Below, one piece after another: positions 4,681 through 5,613 of a DNA stretch of 5,613 nt; position 1 is the first letter of the stretch; each line of letters starts with the position of its first letter. The stretch is taken from positions 1 to 5,613 of the forward strand of contig JAEWCA010000407.1 of NCBI GenBank assembly GCA_023390875.1. Reading direction: 5' to 3'. The DNA is from Actinomycetes bacterium. GTDB lineage: Bacteria; Actinomycetota; Actinomycetes; Actinomycetales; Cellulomonadaceae. A model generated the notes under the pieces. The model was not told the DNA's origin, ran no database searches, and saw nothing but the letters and a program-made list of their open reading frames with translations. The position numbers were made by a program, and so were the translations under genes.

Positions 4681-5613
4681 TCAGCCCGCGACGAGTGTGA
4701 GCAGCGTCGCCTCGGGGCGGCACGCGAACCGCACGGGAGCGTACGGCGAGGTGCCGAGCCCGGCGGAGACGTGCAGCCACGTGGAGCCCGCGCCGCCGGG
4801 TCGGTCGGGGCGCGGACCGGGCCAGCCGTGCAGGCCCTTGGCGCGGCGGGTGTCGATGTCGCAGTTCGTCACGAGGGCGCCCCAGCCGGGCACGGCGAGC
4901 TGCCCGCCGTGCGTGTGGCCGGCGATCGCGAGGTCGACGTCGTCGTCGTGCATCGCGTCGAGCACGCGCCGGTAGGGGGCGTGCGTGACGCCGAGGTGCA
5001 GGTCGACGGGGTCGTCGCCCGTGCGGGCGTCGTCGGGTCGGCCCGCCGCCGGGTAGCGGTCGAGGTTGAGGTGCGCGTCGTTGGTGCCGACAAGGGAGAC
5101 GCGGCGGCCGTCGAGCTCGACGACGTCGCGGCGGTTGTCGAGGTCGATCCAGCCGGCGTCGCGGAACCGGGCGCCGAGCTCGCGCCACGGCAGGTGCACG
5201 GGCTCGGGGTGGTGCGGCATGCGGGCGTCGGGCAGGAGGTAGCGCGCCGGGTTCTTGAAGATCGGTGCGACGAAGTCGTTCGAGCCCCACACGAACGCGC
5301 CCGGCCTCGCGAGGTGCGGCTCGAGCGCCCGCAGCAGCGCCGGCATCGCGTCGAGGTGCGCCCAGTTGTCGCCCGTGTCGACGACGAGGTGCGGGTCGAG
5401 CGACGCGAGGTCCCGCACCCAGTCGACCTTGCGCTGCTGGCCGGGCAGCAGGTGCAGGTCGGAGAGGTGCAGGATCCGCAGCGGCGCCTGGCCTGCGGGA
5501 AGCACCGGGACGGTGACCTCACGCAGCGTGTACCAGCGGACCTCGACCAGGGCCGCCCACGCGAGCGCCGCGGCCCCGGCCAGCGCGAGGCCGCCGGCGG
5601 TGCGAGCCAGGCC
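4681..5613 (-). CDS. Membrane-anchored metallophosphoesterase, YkuE-like (5' partial)
   Basis: A calcineurin-like phosphoesterase, 310 residues visible, with its first codons beyond the right edge. Counting from base 5613, residues 7-25 are a hydrophobic N-terminal anchor, followed by WYTLREVTVPVLP and the catalytic domain. The metal-binding set is complete: D52-L-H54, GDN (81-83), GSND (110-113, where many relatives have GNHD), H211 in VTHAPYR, and GHTHGG (232-237). Such enzymes use a two-metal centre to hydrolyse phosphoesters; YkuE-type members are linked to the cell envelope, but the substrate here cannot be told. The GTG at 5505 is not the true start, because the frame continues upstream into the anchor and linker typical of the family. 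Codons are almost entirely G/C-ending. It ends with TGA 52 bases before the tRNA. Confidence 0.93.
   Translation of the reverse strand, partial: GLARTAGGLALAGAAALAWAALVEVRWYTLREVTVPVLPAGQAPLRILHLSDLHLLPGQQRKVDWVRDLASLDPHLVVDTGDNWAHLDAMPALLRALEPHLARPGAFVWGSNDFVAPIFKNPARYLLPDARMPHHPEPVHLPWRELGARFRDAGWIDLDNRRDVVELDGRRVSLVGTNDAHLNLDRYPAAGRPDDARTGDDPVDLHLGVTHAPYRRVLDAMHDDDVDLAIAGHTHGGQLAVPGWGALVTNCDIDTRRAKGLHGWPGPRPDRPGGAGSTWLHVSAGLGTSPYAPVRFACRPEATLLTLVAG

Overview
The window comes from a very GC-rich actinobacterium. Coding thirds are almost all G or C in the outer genes, starts are ATG or GTG, and the stops are mostly TGA. A Cellulomonas-like member of the Micrococcales is my guess from the style of the secreted repeat protein and the metallophosphoesterase, but no marker here proves the genus.

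Left part, plus strand (1-2004): a tight three-gene operon. It holds the C-terminal catalytic end of a NarL-type sensor histidine kinase (cut by the window edge), a NarL/LuxR response regulator overlapping it by 13 bases, and an anchored DUF4097-type beta-solenoid protein overlapping the regulator by an ATGA. The 18-residue periodicity of the third protein is very regular. The arrangement resembles envelope-sensing two-component systems that carry a membrane accessory protein.

Middle part, plus strand (2005-3244): a 145-base gap holds an 18-bp near-perfect palindrome similar to a DosR/DevR box and a small hairpin. After it comes a secreted protein built of a signal peptide and three tandem copies of a roughly 100-residue module with a paired cysteine motif.

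Right part, minus strand (3298-5613): reading 5' to 3' on that strand, a metallophosphoesterase (5' end off the window), a tRNA-Pro(CGG) with its own promoter and a strong hairpin terminator, and two small membrane-protein genes of unknown function. These last two have visibly lower third-position GC (about 82-84% by hand count) than the surrounding genes. The first of them is interrupted by an in-frame TAA, after which 49 clean, strongly coding-like codons continue in the same frame. This suggests a recent nonsense truncation, a sequencing error or readthrough.

No CRISPR array, insertion sequence, phage gene or rRNA was seen. The most interesting items are the interrupted membrane gene, the DosR-like palindrome, the two-component/DUF4097 cluster and the three-module secreted protein.
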